Source of the DNA: Symbiodinium sp. CCMP2592
Lineage: Eukaryota; Sar; Dinophyceae; Suessiales; Symbiodiniaceae
Direction of reading: 5' to 3'
Length of the DNA: 64,000 nt
NCBI GenBank assembly: GCA_905221615.1
Contig: CAJNDT010004968.1
Location: forward strand, 65,001 to 129,000
The notes beneath the pieces were generated by a model, which saw nothing but the letters and a program-made list of their open reading frames with translations, searched no databases and had not been told where the DNA came from. Positions 40,860 to 53,420 of this stretch are shown in pieces. Made by a program: the position numbers and the translations under genes. The number at the start of each line of letters is the position of its first letter. Position 1 is the stretch's first letter.

Positions 40860-43800
40860 CCAGCATCTGCATGGAGCTTGTCTTCAATGGCACAGGCCTT
40901 CTTCTGCATTTTTGCCTTCAGCTTATCGACCTGACCCGACCACATGAGCAGGCAGCAATCTTTGCGCGGCCTGTGACCGACCTCTCCCTTGGCAAAGGCG
41001 TGGTCTTGCTGAAGCTTGCTCGTTTCCTTTGCAGCTGCCTGCTAGAAGAGTGCCCATACAGCCACTATTCACTATCAGCCACTGCAAAAAGACGCGGCTG
41101 CACGCAGCCTCTAGCTCGGCTTGCAAGCGTCGGTTCTCGGCCTCAACGGCCTTGAGGCATGCCCTGCAGCACCAGAAGTGCTTCTCTCGACTATGCCGTC
41201 AGGACCTGCTGTAGTGAGCTGCATTTCTCTATGCAGCCCGCAGCGCATGGTTTCCACAACTTGGGCGTTTTTGGCGGTGATGTCTTCCTCCTTGCAGGAA
41301 AGCGTGTCCTTCAGGATCAGCACCGTATCCTGGGCCGGGCGAGCAGACTCCAGAAATCTGCGAGAACTTGCAAGTGCTTGAGCCGCGGGTCCTTGAGCTT
41401 CTTTACTGCTTCATCGGGATTGCGGTGCTGCTTCTCGGTCTCCCTGCACGCAAACCGTGAGATCGCGTTTTCAAGTCGCGTTACTTGTGGTTCAGTTCTG
41501 ACTCACAAGAAAACATCCCGCAAACTCCCCAACCCTCGACTCACTCACTGTGGTCCAGTCGATCTGCAAGTCCAAGAATGCCAAAGTCAAAAACAGATTC
41601 TACACACAGCGAATCATATCCAAGTTCAAGGCGTTTCGAAGGTGTTTCAAACCTTTCCCTGTAAGCGTGTGATCCCGCTGCTCTTCTATCCAAGTCGGAT
41701 TGCTGGCAAAGTTAAACGTCGTGATCCCGCCGTCTTGCATGAACCTTGCTATGTCCGTGGCACCCCACCACCTGGTAGCAACAACGCATGCACACAGATG
41801 TTCCAAGCTTTCGGCGCTAACTGGACGTTCAACACCTTGTCGTGTACGGCCCTCTACCTTCTTTAGTGCGTATCGAAGATTGACTTGCTACCGGAACAAA
41901 TCTTTTTATTGGCTGTGTGACCTCCGGCATCGTCCACTAGGTAGATTTCTGAATGTTGGGCCCTCAGTGATGCTCGCTGGTAAGATGTATACATCGGCAG
42001 TGCCCCAGAACATCAGCAAGGCCGAGCCCAACCAGGTCTGCAGACCAATGGACCCACTGCGCCACTGCATTTAGCACATCACGATTCTTCCGGCTGCGAC
42101 ACTGTGTTCGCAAGCTATTGACAACCTATCCCGATCTATTCCGGGTTTGAATTTCCCCGACACATTACCAAAACCGTCGAGAAATCAACTCGACAGAAAC
42201 CATGGGCATCAGAACCAGCCACCGGGCCTTTCCAGTTGTGCTTTCTCGTGCTCAACTTCGACCAGCTTCTCGGAAACCGCACGAAGGGAATCCTCAAGCT
42301 TGCGGATTTTCTCCTGCCCATGAAAGGCAATGCATTTGCTGCAGCTTGGGCAGTTTGGATGGTCACCGTGCACAGATCAGGGCTCCTCCGCACCCCTCTC
42401 CTTGGCCGCGTACCTCTCTGTGACCAGGATGCATCTTGCAAAGCAACCAGCCGGATTCACTCGGGTCTTCTCGACCCCAACATGCTAGTACCCCCAAGCT
42501 GCCGTCTGAGGGACGTTCTCATGGCTTTCGCCTCTTTGTCAGCTGCTTCTTGGAACTGTTCCTCCAGCTGGCTGAGCTTCTCCTGGACCGGCTGTGACTT
42601 GCTCTGGCCATTCGCTTCGATATGAAGCAACTGCCACCAGCATCACGTGAAGAGACTCAACCCGCCCATCACCCGTGCCCTGAGTCCCGTGTAGCATTGA
42701 CCTATCAATGCAGTGATGCTTTCTGGAAACAGCTCCTGACTAAACTACCCGACTACATTCTCTCTACACGAGTTCTACACATGAACAAATTGCACTGCAA
42801 CGGTGAAGACTAGGCTCAAGCAGGAGGCAGTGACAGGCAACTCTTTCCACCGGTGTCCATATAAAACAGGAGTCGACTCGAGGTGCCTGTGCAGCGTGAC
42901 TCTTCCTGGCTTCAACTGCCAAAGCCTCTTGCGATTCCTTAAGGCTTTTCTGCAGCTCTGCCATCTTGCTGGAGTCCTGCAAAGCACATCAAAGGGACCT
43001 GCAGTTGACATTCCGAGGCTTTCCTCGCCTGCTTGGCGCTCTGAAGGGCATCTTCCAGCCAGTCCACATGCAGCCGCAATGCCTGAACGAGCTTGACATA
43101 AGGCTTTCTTCAACGGGTCTCCATCAGCCGTGGTGCATCGATTTCCTCTGTTCCTTTGGCCAGCTTCGACTCCAAAGCCTCCCGAGCTTGCCTGGCCTGT
43201 CGCAGCCAACGACTGATTCTTTCCGAGTTGTAGACATTCCAGTTGCCTCTGCAACCTCGCTCCGGAAAGCCTCCGCTTCGTGTTTGTGCGCCTGGTCGGT
43301 TCGCTTATAACTTTCCTTAGGCTTCATTGAACTGCTGGCGCGGAGCGACTTCCGTCGAATTGCCCTGCATCTGCTCTATCCAAAAAAGCTGCCGCGGCTA
43401 CCTTGCCAGCTGCCTTACCTATGAATGTAGCTTTGGCACCGCACTTAGGCTAGCTGATCTGGCGCACCCTGCACCTGGCATCGCATCGCCAGTTCCTGGT
43501 CGGCTTTCAGCGCCCTCCTCAGTTTGTCGGCGACGACAGAGCATGCCGTGCCGAGATGCATCTGGAGAGCTCCCCCAACCACAACACCGGAGCTGCATGA
43601 TCATAGGTCGTGGTACCAGGACCCAGTCCCCAAAGAGATCTAAATTAAGGCTTTGCCACCCTTCATTGACTATTCCTGCATATACCCCCAATGCCGGCAA
43701 CAGCCTTCATAAGTGTCAGATGCATCTCAATCTGCCAGGCGTCTCTTCCGCCGCCCAGGCGCGCTCTTCCTGCTGCTGTGCAGACCATCAAGTATCACCG

Positions 43801-44298
43801 CACGTCCAGGAAGACAAAGCGCAACACACGGCGAACCAAGGCCACTGACTTAGTGTGACAAACACTAGTAAGACTCTCGGACCACCAGCCACCGGATTCA
43901 CCACTGCCTAAGCCTTGCATTCTTCACTTGACAATGTCAATGTGTCTTTAAGAAAGACCTTTTCGGCAAGTCAGCCTCGGAGCACATAGCATGCTCTTGC
44001 GGTTCAACCGACGCCTACTGCCGTCACAACAAAGTCCACATCCTGCTGTGTGGCGTCGACAATAAACCATCATGGGCAGTTCCAATCGGCTGCATGTCTG
44101 GAGTCTAGAGCTGTGCATTAATTATACTTATAATACAATCCTCTGCGACTTGCTGATTCACTGGGATTGTACCTCCTGCTAAAGACACTCGGATAGCAGA
44201 TCGCGGCATGCCTCTTCGGCCAACTTGTCGGCAGCAACCTGCTGCGCCTTTCTTGCCTCAGGGCTCGTCCACAGGTTCCTATTGCAGTCAATGTGAAA

Positions 44299-44337
<39 letters not shown>

Positions 44338-44518
44338 CCGAGGGACACATGATCTGACATCCTGACATTTGATCGCAGGATTTCTCATCGGCCTCTCCGA
44401 AAGCGACGTTCACCTCAATCAGCTGCTGCTCCAGAACTCGCAGCTCCTGCATGAGAGCCGGCGCAGCGGCGATAGCTGAAATGGTCCCCAATGCTTTCAC
44501 TGCGCCGTCTGTCACGAA
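40860..44518 (-). CDS. Intron-rich coiled-coil protein gene
   Basis: A dozen short minus-strand exons give heptad-rich, Lys/Glu-rich sequence. They include LMQELRVLEQQLIEVNVAFG (exon from 44518), RKAQQVAADKLAEEACRDLL (about 44250), ARQAREALESKLAKGTEEID (from 43196), VQALRLHVDWLEDALQSAKQ (ends 42999), KMAELQKSLKESQEALAVEA (from 42976), VQEKLSQLEEQFQEAADKEA (from 42603), KIRKLEDSLRAVSEKLVEVE (from 42313), RNPDEAVKKLKDPRLKHLQ (41368-41443), DTVLILKDTLSCKEEDITAK (41206-41329), VEAENRRLQAELEAA (about 41100) and KLKAKMQKKACAIEDKLHAD (about 40930). The 41368 and 41329 ends join in phase. A non-coil exon (41600-41830, SNPTWIEEQRDHTLTGKG) lies between. The protein is probably a long structural or scaffold protein; no family can be named. 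Confidence 0.6.
44302..44333. repeat. (GA)n microsatellite
   Basis: Uninterrupted gagagaga run of about 32 bases inside an intron of the coiled-coil gene. Confidence 0.9.
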
Positions 44519-45057
44519 CTGAAGACTGACTGTCCCCTAACTTCGCTTCACTAAACAGACTTCATCCCGAGCAGCTCTTGACCTGTACGGGTGCAGATTA
44601 CAGCTATGAGGATTCCCTCGCTGCATCCACCGGTCGTTGCACTCACTGCACAGTACAGAAGCTGTCACGTTGCCTTTACGAGGCCAATCATGGGAGCATG
44701 TGATACGGTCCTTGGGGAGTGACTGCGCATCCAACCAAGACTGGCTCATTTGCTTGAAGCTCTATTGCCTTGACAGTTTTCCGTGTCGAAAAATCGTCTT
44801 TTCCTCGGCTGAAGGTGGTGAGAAGCTGACGTCCTTGCAGCTTGTTGTTGGGCTTGAAAGTGCCTGCGAAAAAATGTGTCCTCGGCTAGCTCAGGAGGTT
44901 TTGCATCACCTTAGCACAGGCGATTGGCCAAAACCACCTAGCATAATTCCGGCAACAGGTAATTGACCATCGCGCCGCATCGAGTGTCCTGAGCCCACCA
45001 CGTGCGGCCAGTGGAGGAACATCCTCGCTCCTTACAGCGCAGAGACAGCGAGTCAAG

Positions 45058-46720
45058 TGAGCCTTCGAAGAATCTGCAGTCGCTGAGCAAGCAACGGCAG
45101 CTCCAAAGAGAGCATAATTCCCTCGTCGTCTGGAGCAACGCAACGAGCGTAGACATCTGAGACTAGCTCGTGCTCCTGAAGTGCATCAGGGCAGGCTCTC
45201 CCCGGCAGCCGCAAGCATCCTGAAAAACTCGCCCGCTTCTTACAGCTACTGTATCTTCGGCATGCAGCAGAGAGCAGGGAGAAGCAGGGTGCCCTTGCCG
45301 GCCCTTGCCTCGACATCTACACCAGCCAGCTGAAAGATCCTTAGGGTGAGGCCGGGAAAGGCAGGCCGCGTAGCACCACAAACGCAGCTTGGCCCAAACA
45401 CATGCTGGGCGGGGCGACAGCATGATGCGAGTCCACACGATCAAATGCTGTTTGGACTGCTGGAGCATGCCAAAGTCTGGAACATGGTCGTGCCGAGCCG
45501 CACGGTGCTCCAGTCCACGTCCAAATGCCCGCAGCCCAGATGTTTTGGAAGAATCCTGAGATAGGAGAGCAGTGTCGCCGTGCTTGAACCGGCAGTGGGC
45601 TGGGACACGCCACGTTGATCTAGGAACCTGCTGCAATTATTCATGCCAGAGAGTCTTGCGCAAATCCTTGCACGTCATGCTCTTCGGAATGAGAAGCTTC
45701 TTGTCCAGGGCAGGCAATCCTTCACCGAGGGACGGTGTGGAAGCAATATGAAGCAATCGCCCTGCGTGCAGGGCAAGAGGTCCTGGCGCTTCTGCTTGGT
45801 TGATGAGCACTGGAACGCGGTCTGGGTGCTTCCTGAAGGAGTGCCGTGGGGAAATCGATGGCTACGGTACTCTCGGGCTCAGGCTCTCGAGTGCAGCCGG
45901 GGAACATGCGAACTCGTCGGGCTTTTTCAGCGATGTCATCCTTGGAATCCTTGTCGGAGATCGCCACTTTTTTGGCCTTTACTTTCTTCTGATCCTGGAG
46001 GACCAAAGTTTTGAAAGAATGGTCCACCACAATGAGACAAGAAGGCCACTAATGGAACTGGGCAGACGCTAGCGGACCACGGTTGCTCCTGTGGGACTGC
46101 CTCGTCCATCTTGAATTCTTGAGGCCCTTCTGCCGCGTCCTGTGGTGAGATGAGAACAAGGTTTCCGAAAAGGCCAATGTTTTGAGATTCAGGTGGTTGC
46201 AGCTCGGTAACCCTTATAAGGGCCCCAAAGCAGGGACGAGTGTGGCGCGGACGTGGACGTGGAGGAGCGAACGCCAGCACTTTTACACCTCTACTCGGCT
46301 CTCACTCGGCTCAGGGCCGCGCTGTTCTTCCTCTCATATCCCCGATTTTCGAAATCTGGTAGACATGCGCGAGAGAGAAAGGTCAGAGGGAGAGAGGAAA
46401 AAGAAAGAACGACAGAGAGAAGGACCGGTGTATGAAAACACGGCCAAGCAGGAACCCATCCTTCGCAGCTTCCACCCTGAAGTACAGCGCTCCGTCCGGT
46501 GCCTCTTCAAACAGGATGGCTTCTGGAAGTGCTTGTGCAGACAAGCAATTTAGTAGAGGCATATCAGCAGCATCAATCAGCATTCATGCACCACACATTA
46601 GCACCAACGAGCATGACAAGAGAGTGCCAGGAAGCTGCTGGATTCTCGGGCGCCAAGCCTTGAACATAGAATCCAACTGCTTCATCGTCCTCTCTCCTGG
46701 CACCTCCATCGTGGTCGAGC
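45058..46720 (-). CDS. Scattered exons of unknown protein(s)
   Basis: Three minus-strand pieces look coding: STTMEVPGERTMKQLDSMFK and AWRPRIQQLP (about 46710-46630); EAILFEEAPDGALYFRVEAA and KDGFLLG (46522 down to about 46430, acceptor AG|A); and EHELVSDVYARCVAPDDEGI and MLSLELPLLAQRLQILRRLT, then a stop (about 45180 to 45058). They may be one gene or several. No domain is recognised and the introns between were not resolved. Confidence 0.35.
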
Positions 46721-47574
46721 CCTTGCCTGGTGGCAGGTCAAGTTCACAGCGCGATAGTTTGGGGATACTATGGCCCAAATCAATACATCTATGTTACAAT
46801 GCAATGTTTGGACGACAGACTGGCCTTTGCATAGCAAGACTTTGCCACCTTGCACGGCCCACGCACACTTTTCACGAGCTATGTCCAGGAACCTTAGCAA
46901 CATCTCTCACAACCCGGACGCTTCTATGCTTCGCAATGCTGCTACGCACTGTACGCATGAGAAGCGAGGCCGGCACGCGGCACCTGGCGATTACAAAACA
47001 GATGCCAGCGCATAACGCTGCAGCAAGCAGGTCAGCGGAAAACTCACATGGGGCATACCTCCGTAGTTTCAAGTGCCCAAGGAATTGACCGCCGCGATCA
47101 CAGCTTCTGAGTATTCCCTGCTGACCCTGCACTCCCTATTTGTCTACTCTGTCGCAGTTCTGGCCTGTTGTGTCGTTGGGCACGATTAGCTTCTGCTCCC
47201 TCTTGTCATCTCGGCTGTGCACCTCGAAGGGACTGTCAAAAATCCGAAGATGGGCTGAGACTTCAAGCTAACTCGAGAATATGGTTGTTGGTGGACGACG
47301 CATATGCAGGATCATGCGCAGAAGACGAGCGAATTCACTGCCGCAGAGCGTCACAAATTACCGGCACGTGCGCAGGGTAGCGTCTGCGGAGCTTCTCCAA
47401 CTGCCAACTCAAGAGCTGCAGGCATTCCACCACATGCAGCATCTAACTCCCCAGGCCTTATTCTCCATGGCACCGCAGGAGTGCAAACGAAGGTCAAGCG
47501 AAGGCTCGAATACTCTAGCTGGGTGAAAGCGTGAGCCAAGCAATGTGCCAGAAACACTGTCCACTCGCGCTTAC

Positions 47575-47690
47575 AGACGCAGCTCACATGCAGGCCGTAG
47601 AAGTGTCTCTGCTGCTCTTTGCAGAACAAGACGAGGCAAGCCACGTTTGCCAAGGCACATATACCCCCAAAGCCTCGCAACTTGCCAGCC
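47575..47690 (-). CDS. Possible exon with membrane segment
   Basis: FGGICALANVACLVLFCKEQ and QRHFYGLHVSC end at a GTCT|GTAAGC donor (exon last base 47575). The hydrophobic core suggests a signal anchor. Unknown protein. Confidence 0.3.
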
Positions 47691-47945
47691 GACTGTGCTT
47701 TTTCGCGTAGCTCCGCAGCCTGAGGTGCATCAAAAGACTTTCAGAACATTGGAAGCGCAAGGATCAGTTCGAGCCAAATCACAGCTTGATTTGATATAGA
47801 GACTGCGAGACTTCGGGCCAAGGCAGCCCGCTGCTCGCGATCCCCCCAGCGCTCAACTTCTCTCCTCTGCTGAGCCTGGCAGCGTGCGCAGATTCTGACC
47901 CGGATCACCCCTTCCAGCATTCGTACAGTCCGTTCCTGGTGTCAA

Positions 47946-48250
47946 ACCCTCCTGCCACCTTCAGCCGGACTGTGAGTCAACAGACAAAACTGTAGTCTTG
48001 GCAGGTGAAGGCCCGATGTCGTTGGCAAGCCGTCTGTTGAGATTGAACTCGCAGAGCCAAGAATCGGAACCGTTGCACTGATTTTGGACACGTGCTTCAA
48101 GCCTCGTCGAAGCGCAACACGCTGCATCGCCGCAAAAGCCTGAGGCCAGATCTCTGACATACGAAGGGCACGCTTCGACAAAACTTACGAACGGCAAAGC
48201 TCCGTTGCCAGTGACTTTGCGATGAGCTCCAGGCGTGGTGGCGGCGGTGG
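47946..48250 (-). CDS. Two exons of an unknown protein
   Basis: LELIAKSLATELCRS ends at a strong GTAAGTTTTG donor (about 48196). The next exon, after CCTCAG|GC (about 48140), reads AFAAMQRVALRRGLKHVSKI and SATVPILGSASSISTDGLPT. The frame continues to a stop near 47942. The helical first part and clean splice sites support a real gene; no family is recognised. Confidence 0.4.
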
Positions 48251-48299
48251 CGGTGGCTTGTGGACCTCGGTTGAGAAGCATTCAGAGGTTGTTCAGCCC

Positions 48300-50060
48300 A
48301 ACATCCCCCACACCCACACAAACACACACATACATCATATAATAAACATTTTTTTTGGCTCCCGCATGGCGAGTCTGGCGACTGCATAGCAGGCAACACC
48401 TAGCTGACGAGGCGAGAAGCTGCCAGAATTCAGTGTGGCAGCTCCGTCGAAAGCTCCCCCCACTATTCCAAGTTCACCAAGACACACTCACAAAGCGGAG
48501 AATATATATATATATACATTACACGCAAAAAATACACACACGAACACAAACTCCGATTCAACCTGCCACTTCTGCGTCGGCTCATTCTGGCTTCTTTCCA
48601 CTGTGTAGCTTGCACTTCATGCCCACCCACGTTACTTGAAAATTCTGCGGCACGGCCACGGATGAAAATTGTGACGCTCAGTATGCTGGCAAATGTTGCT
48701 CTGGTTCTGAGGATGCTCTGGCTAGCCTGAAAACTGTACTTAAGTGACAGCGTGCGGTCATAATGAGTATCTTCGGAACCAGCAAGTGGGAACACTCTAG
48801 ACAGCGGATAATCGGACGACAGAATCAAAGGACGCCAACAACTGTCAAAGTACGACCTTTTCCCTTCATCCGTCCTTTCTTTTGTTTTCTGCTACTCCTT
48901 GCCCCGCCTGTGCCTGTATGGTTTGTTGGTCGAATCTGTAACTGTAGCTCTTCATACCCATCCCGCCCAGCAACTAGCTCTGAAGGACGTGCCTGTTGAA
49001 CCCTGCGCAGGCGATCGCAGGCGGTGGCGTGCGAGGCAAGTGTTCTGTCGCTGCTGTGACATGGAACCGAGAGCTGGGCCGGTTGCATCACGTGCCTGAA
49101 CACTATGGCAGATTTGTCTACTGCGAAGCCTCACATACTGCGCTCACTCGCGATGCCTCCATGGCTTGTGGCTTGCTGGCTCGCCTGACAGGCAGGCTGT
49201 TATTCTTTTGCGGAAACGCGCTGTGATCATGTGCAAACGTTCCGGGCACTGTCCGAGCACCAAGCTGCTGGAGAAGAGGCACCTCAATCAATGGGTGTGC
49301 TGGGTGGGAACAAAGGACTGGACAAGAAAGCTTTTGCATCAGCTGAGAAAGTAACTTTGAATGCATTGCCCACCTGCTGCTTGGTCTTATGCTGACCTAG
49401 CGCAGGAAGCACTACAGTGCAGTCTCAGCGCCATATGCTGCTACGAAAACATGCAGAGAAAAAACAGGCTACTGGCGAATTTGCTTCTGCCTCTGGCTGT
49501 ACCGTTGCAGGGCCTGTCAATCCAAGCCCACCAGCTCTGAACTTACAGGAAGTCGGTATGTCTTGCGGGGCGCCTCTTGATAGGCCGTCTCCATAGGCTT
49601 CAAGCACCTACGGCACAGCCAAGCTGAAACAAGTCATGCCCATGTTCGCAAGTTCTGGTTCCCAGAGCCAAGGCACTGAGCGCTGCTCCATTTCGCCGCA
49701 GCCTGGGCAGCTTGGAATTCGGGATCATGTGAGCAGTCCCAGCAGATGAGATTCTGCCACGCAGTGTGCCTCGCGGGATTCAATTTCTCGACGACAGTTT
49801 GCCACAAGCAGCGTCTGCCAAGCAGAGGCCGCAAACGACAGGTGCGAGCGTGCCAATACGACGATGCACACTTCGGGAAGCTTGCCGTTTTGCGCTGCTG
49901 CTCGGCTCGCTGACGATGGGCAGCACGATGTCTCAGCATCGGCCAATGCTAACAGCATTTGCTCTGCAAATCTCCCAACTACTTGTACCAGAAATTTGCG
50001 TCCTTCCAGCCGCGAAAGGAGGTGACTCCGCGGTCAAGTAAGGCCTCGGCTCCGATTCCA
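48300..50060. other. No firm gene
   Basis: A short (TA)n run lies at about 48500-48515. Minus-strand frames at 49634-49958 are open in more than one phase and cannot be resolved. Confidence 0.4.
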
Positions 50061-50062
50061 AC

Positions 50063-50560
50063 TCACCTTGCTGGGCAAGAGATGGAAAGATGGCATGGCG
50101 TCACGGCATCAAAACATTGCTGGAGTCCAGGCTCACTCTCTTCTCCCAGGCTTTCTTCGCTGTTTGCTTCCTGGCTTGTTGGCTCCGACGTCAGCTGGCT
50201 TGACGAGCCAACGCTTGCCGAAGCACACGTCCAAGGCGGCATGCATCTCTTCAGGAGGTCGCCTTGCTGGATTAGTGCAATGGTCAAGTCGACATCAGCA
50301 AGAACCTGTGATGAGCTATGATAGCCTGTATAGGCCCTGTAGGAATCCGAGGCTTCGGCTGGATGGCCGCTTCCAGAATCTCAGATGGCCCCGCAGACGC
50401 CCCGGAACAGTGTAGGAGTCTTCACGTGCAGAGCTCGGCGCCTCGAGCTCGTGCTCCAGATTGGGGATCGCGGCTTCCTCGCGATCAAGACTCGGCTGAG
50501 CAAAAGACCCCGGTTCAATGGCAGATGTAATGTCGCCCCGGTAGATGGGAAACACTTAGC
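50063..50560 (-). CDS. Unknown protein, last two exons
   Basis: The terminal exon 50063-50305 (acceptor ACAG|GTT) has exactly 81 codons including the stop. It reads VLADVDLTIALIQQGDLLKR and SQLTSEPTSQEANSEESLGE, then a Cys-containing end. An upstream exon (about 50560-50340) reads GSFAQPSLDREEAAIPNLEH and EDSYTVPGRLRGHLRFWKRP. Unknown family. The acidic Ser-rich middle suggests a disordered linker. Confidence 0.4.
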
Positions 50561-50902
50561 TTCCCGATGGATCCACCTCGGTCTCACCCCCCGACCCCGC
50601 GCCCCGGGCGTAGCTTGCAGCTTGCAGCCTGCCGCGCACCATCCTAGCTGAGCCCTCAAGTCTCATAATCCTTGAAGTTGCGGCTCTCACAGCACCAGTC
50701 CGAGCGAGCGAGGCGTCTGATTTTCCGGTTTAGGGCTTAGTCTGGCCTTCAAGGTACGCGGCTGAGACTCGGTGTGGCGTGCAAAGCCCTGTGAGCCTGC
50801 TCAGCCGACCTACCCTGACACTGCCTTGGACTGGCCGAGGCGGGGTCACGTGGCGACAAATTTGTAATTGTCTCACTCAGCCGATTCCAAGCTGCAAGCT
50901 GA

Positions 50903-51370
50903 ATGCGCTGTGATGGCGGTCCTGTTCCTCACGCACCTGGCGATGATCAACCATCATATATCATTCGGCACGTAACACAAAACGCTTCAAGGCATAACGG
51001 CGCAACGACGATGCGAAAGGGCTTTGCCAGCATTTTAGTCGACGAGGAGTGTTTGGGAAGAAAGAGAACTGATGGAGTTGAAGAGTCTACGATGCACCCA
51101 CTTTCCACCCGTTCGCCTGCTGGAACTCTGAGTTCCTTCTTTGAAGCTTTTGCTCCAGTGCCTTTCAAGCGCCAGAAGTGTGAGATCCGGGCCCGGATCC
51201 TGTTACACCGGCGGCTCCTCTGTGGATCTATGGCTTGTGGCAGTTTGGTTCCGGCCTCCTGCTCGGCTGCAAGCTTCCTGCAGTGGCCAGATCAGCTTCC
51301 CAGCATCTTGGACCGGGTGCGAATGGGGTATGGGGCCCGGTACTGGGGAACTAGCACGAAAAAGGAGTGA
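50903..51370 (+). CDS. Doubtful plus-strand ORF
   Basis: 155 codons from ATG 50903 with varied composition (RKGFASILVDEECLGRKRTD, SFFEAFAPVPFKRQKCEIRA). It would be the only plus-strand gene in the window, and the minus strand is also open here. It is listed only because it is long and intact. Confidence 0.2.
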   Translation: MRCDGGPVPHAPGDDQPSYIIRHVTQNASRHNGATTMRKGFASILVDEECLGRKRTDGVEESTMHPLSTRSPAGTLSSFFEAFAPVPFKRQKCEIRARILLHRRLLCGSMACGSLVPASCSAASFLQWPDQLPSILDRVRMGYGARYWGTSTKKE

Positions 51371-51824
51371 CTTCCACCTGCAGCATCGGGCTTCACATTT
51401 TTAGTCAGCGCAGCCACTTTGGCACCTTCGACTCGGTTTGGTTTATGGTCGGCCCGCTTCTCTCTTTCACAAGCGGCCGATCTCCAAGAGCGATTTTCAT
51501 CGAATTTTAAGCACTAAGACGAGCAATGTAAATGTATCGCAGGCGCCTTGCTCCAATGTCACAGAGCAAGGCCTTGGTCTGTGGATGTCTTTGCACTGCC
51601 ACTGTACACGTTGTACATCGCGCCGGATTTGTTTGTACAAGTTGGTGATTCATCAGCACTTGCGAGATGGCAATGTGTGCCACGGAATAACGATGTGCTG
51701 CGAACCTGGATTGGCGAGACTCCCACATTCAACCAAAACCATGCCTGAAAACGGGAGAGCCCTCGATTCGCAGTACAATAGAAGGATCGCAAGCACTGCA
51801 GCCTGCAGCCAGTGTGAAACTTGA

Positions 51825-51850
51825 AACACTTCTCCGAAACACTTCTCCGA
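51825..51850. repeat. 13-base tandem duplication
   Basis: aacacttctccga occurs twice in direct succession. Confidence 0.85.
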
Positions 51851-51995
51851 GTTCTCTGACATTTGGTAAGGAGAAACAATTCGACCCGACAGAGCAGTGG
51901 GCAAGGCTTGGCGCATGGTTGTTCGAATTTGCACTTGGGCTGGGCACATGTGCCAGACCTGACTACAATTGCTGAGCTTGTTAAGTTAACGAGAC

Positions 51996-52083
51996 CCTGC
52001 GCTCTCTTCGCTTCTTTTGGCAGGGACCAAGCCATGACCCGCTCATACAGTCCACTTAGTCCACTTGCCTGTTTGAGCACTCC
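51996..52083 (-). CDS. Isolated exon of unknown protein
   Basis: From CTCAG|GGA at 52083 to a GG|GTCTC donor at 51996 the minus strand reads GVLKQASGLSGLYERVMAWS and LPKEAKRAQ. Both splice sites and the helical wording support an exon. Identity unknown. Confidence 0.4.
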
Positions 52084-52733
52084 CTGAGCCTTGGGCTCCC
52101 GTCAGTATCGCTCCATCTATATTAAAGATCACCGTGAAGACATGTGCCAGGTTGCACAGCACATCGGGCACCTGACGTAGCTACGACTACGAGCGCAACT
52201 CAACTAATCACCACCGGCAACTTCAGCCCTGTGCTTCATGCATGTGGCGGCAGAAAGAGGCAACACGCGCTCACTTAGCGCCGGGAGAATCCAAAATCGT
52301 AAGTGCACGATCCGCTAGTTGCTGCAGAGCAAACAACGATCAAACCGCATTAACGGTGGGTGTAGGTGCAGCGCCGGCTGAATCAACGAGACGCTTGAAA
52401 ATGCTGGCACGCAACAGAAAAAGTCACCTCACAGGAGAGCTTCACAAAACAAAGTCTTCACAAGGCAGTGCTCACTATGCCACTATGCTGACACAACTGC
52501 TAATCTGCTAAAACTCTCGGGAGACAAAGAGCTCAGACACCCTAAAGCAGTCCCAAGACTGCGAGAGCTTTGTCCGTCAGAGGCTGCTGGGTCTGACATG
52601 GTCCGACAACTCAGTACACGGGCCTTTTCGCCCGGCCCAGCCTGCCATCACCGAACCAACGGGAGTTGGACGGGGCGTTTCCTAACAAAACCAATGCTTC
52701 ACCCAATACCCGGCTAAGCTACGCAGGCAAAAA

Positions 52734-53229
52734 TCATTGAGACAGCAACTGCCTTGCACTAGGCGGTAGCGACGTGGCTGTGCTGGCGCCTGCCACGGAT
52801 ACCCAGCTGCAGGCGACAGGCACATTCAAGGTTGATAAAAACTCAAATGGAAGCTGATCCCACTGGCTTTCAGCATCACCTTTGCAGAAGACCTTGTAGC
52901 TTTTTCCGCTGCAGACAAGGTGCTGCTCCGTCGACGGGGCATGAGCCACGCCAGCCCCACCTTTGCTGAGCCAACCCAGCGCCTCTCAATCACTCGGCCA
53001 GTGCCCTCCCGCTCAACTGCAGCCATGCCGCATCGCCAACCCTTAGTTGTTGGAGTGAGTGCTGAATGTGCCTGGACCGACGCCAACCCGTGTTGAAGCG
53101 ATGTCTGTCATACGAGAAGGAGGGGGTGACATTTAGCTGCGTGCTTGCCACTTTGCTTTGGCTGCTTGCATCACCAGACGCACTCCTTTTTAACGACTGC
53201 GCAACAGATCGGCAGACGGACTCCAGCAC
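52734..53229 (-). CDS. Unknown protein, at least two exons
   Basis: The terminal exon, ending at 52734, reads STEQHLVCSGKSYKVFCKGD, AESQWDQLPFEFLSTLNVPV and a Ser/Ala-rich end. Upstream frames give MAAVEREGTGRVIERRWVGS followed by AAAG|GTGGGG, and SFSYDRHRFNTGWRRSRHIQ. The compact first segment looks like a folded domain. No family is recognised. Confidence 0.4.
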
Positions 53230-53377
53230 GGTGGGGGACAGAGAAGCGAAGACACCAAGACAAGCCGGAGAAAACCAAGAAGCCAGAAAGTCAACACCAC
53301 GAGGGTGTCAGCCATGTGTACAACAAGAGCCACAAGGGAACAAAACGACATGCGACAAGGACGTAAAACAAGAAAGC

Positions 53378-53420
53378 ATCTATCTGTCCGTCTGTCTGTC
53401 TATCTGTCTATCTATCGTGT
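53378..53420. repeat. CTGT/CTAT tetranucleotide repeat
   Basis: tatctgtccgtctgtctgtctatctgtc-type wording. Confidence 0.8.

Noticed and set aside
41159..41866. 235-codon plus-strand frame
   Set aside because: It is antisense to two exons of the coiled-coil gene whose splice phases agree.
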